In this document: one piece after another, positions 6,120 to 6,212 of the stretch
Numbering within the stretch: the first letter of the stretch is position 1
Layout: every line of letters starts with the position of its first letter
Assembly (NCBI GenBank): GCA_027056465.1
Contig: JALUKS010000231.1
Span: 1-6,212, forward strand
DNA: 6,212 nt
Reading direction: 5' to 3'
Source: Sulfurimonas sp.
Lineage (GTDB): Bacteria; Campylobacterota; Campylobacteria; Campylobacterales; Sulfurimonadaceae
Program-made: the position numbers and the translations under genes
Notes under the pieces: model-generated
The model's input: only the letters and a program-made list of their open reading frames with translations
What the model was told of the DNA's origin: nothing
Databases searched by the model: none

Positions 6120-6123
6120 CTCC
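6120..6123 (-). promoter_or_regulatory. Ribosome binding site deciding the metX start
   Basis: GGAG on the minus strand, nine bases before TTG 6110. The competing in-frame ATG at 6149 has no purine-rich element before it. Confidence 0.6.
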
Positions 6124-6139
6124 GTAAAATAATAGTGCC

Positions 6140-6148
6140 ATTTTACCA
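6140..6148 (-). promoter_or_regulatory. Extended -10 promoter of the metX operon
   Basis: The minus strand reads TGG then TAAAAT: an extended -10 (TGn) plus a 5-of-6 match to TATAAT. It predicts a transcript start near 6133 and a leader of about 23 bases to the TTG start. No -35 is seen. The 72-base gap to the upstream gene would allow an independent promoter, though read-through from that gene is also possible. Confidence 0.5.
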
Positions 6149-6182
6149 TGTATGGCTTAAATGCATATATTTTTGCTTTTAC

Positions 6183-6212
6183 TTAAGCCTCAAGTGCCTG
6201 TTTTATATCTGC
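6183..6212 (-). CDS. 3' end of an upstream gene (last nine codons), possibly a metY-type sulfhydrylase
   Basis: Reading in from the right edge on the minus strand, one frame gives ADIKQALEA and then TAA at 6183-6185; the other two frames also stop within the visible bases. This frame is preferred because the residues form a charged helical tail, like the C-terminal helices of Cys/Met-metabolism PLP enzymes such as O-acetylhomoserine sulfhydrylase (MetY). MetY would be a natural neighbour of metX, since it uses the MetX product. Nine residues cannot identify a protein. Stop and orientation are plausible; identity is a guess from context. Confidence 0.35.
   Translation of the reverse strand, partial: ADIKQALEA

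Noticed and set aside
6111..6182. SAM riboswitch before metX
   Set aside because: The intergenic gap is 72 bases and the probable leader about 23, too short for any known SAM aptamer; no stem pattern is seen.

Overview
The window looks like chromosomal DNA of a campylobacterotal (epsilonproteobacterial) bacterium of the Sulfurimonas type. This is inferred from the AT-rich composition, the overlapping gene starts, promoters with a recognisable -10 but no -35, and a gene cluster (homoserine O-acetyltransferase, ExoVII small subunit, nitrilase-like protein, ThiF/MoeB-like protein) that I recall from that group. No taxonomic marker gene is present, so the assignment is tentative.

Layout. Positions 1-2799 (+) hold the C-terminal 932 residues of an RND-type inner-membrane efflux transporter; its N-terminus lies off the left edge. 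A short stretch follows, with a 7-bp hairpin and a small start-less open frame. A complete CAT-anticodon tRNA with encoded CCA lies at 2952-3028 (+), with its own -10 box. Positions 3029-3356 contain no intact gene. They hold a near-perfect palindrome, a start-less frame that reads like the secretion signal of a lost exported protein, and an 11-bp perfect hairpin. From 6110 down to 3357 the minus strand carries a tight operon: metX, xseB, a nitrilase-fold protein and a small E1-like (ThiF/MoeB) adenylyltransferase. Consecutive genes overlap by 7-8 bases or abut with no gap. At the right edge the last nine codons of another minus-strand gene precede metX; a metY-type sulfhydrylase is possible but not provable from nine residues.

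How the genes fit together. MetX activates homoserine for methionine synthesis. XseB is the small subunit of exonuclease VII. The last two genes are the least understood. The nitrilase-fold protein lacks the catalytic Cys and Lys, and the E1-like protein lacks the zinc-binding Cys pairs of MoeB and ThiF. They are translationally coupled and may act together, but no function can be read from sequence. The RND pump and the tRNA converge on this operon and are unrelated to it.

I see no CRISPR array, insertion sequence, integrase or phage gene. The points most worth a second look are the apparently inactive nitrilase, its coupled zinc-less E1 partner, the relic with a palindrome before it at 3104-3244, and the metX start, which should be moved to a TTG.
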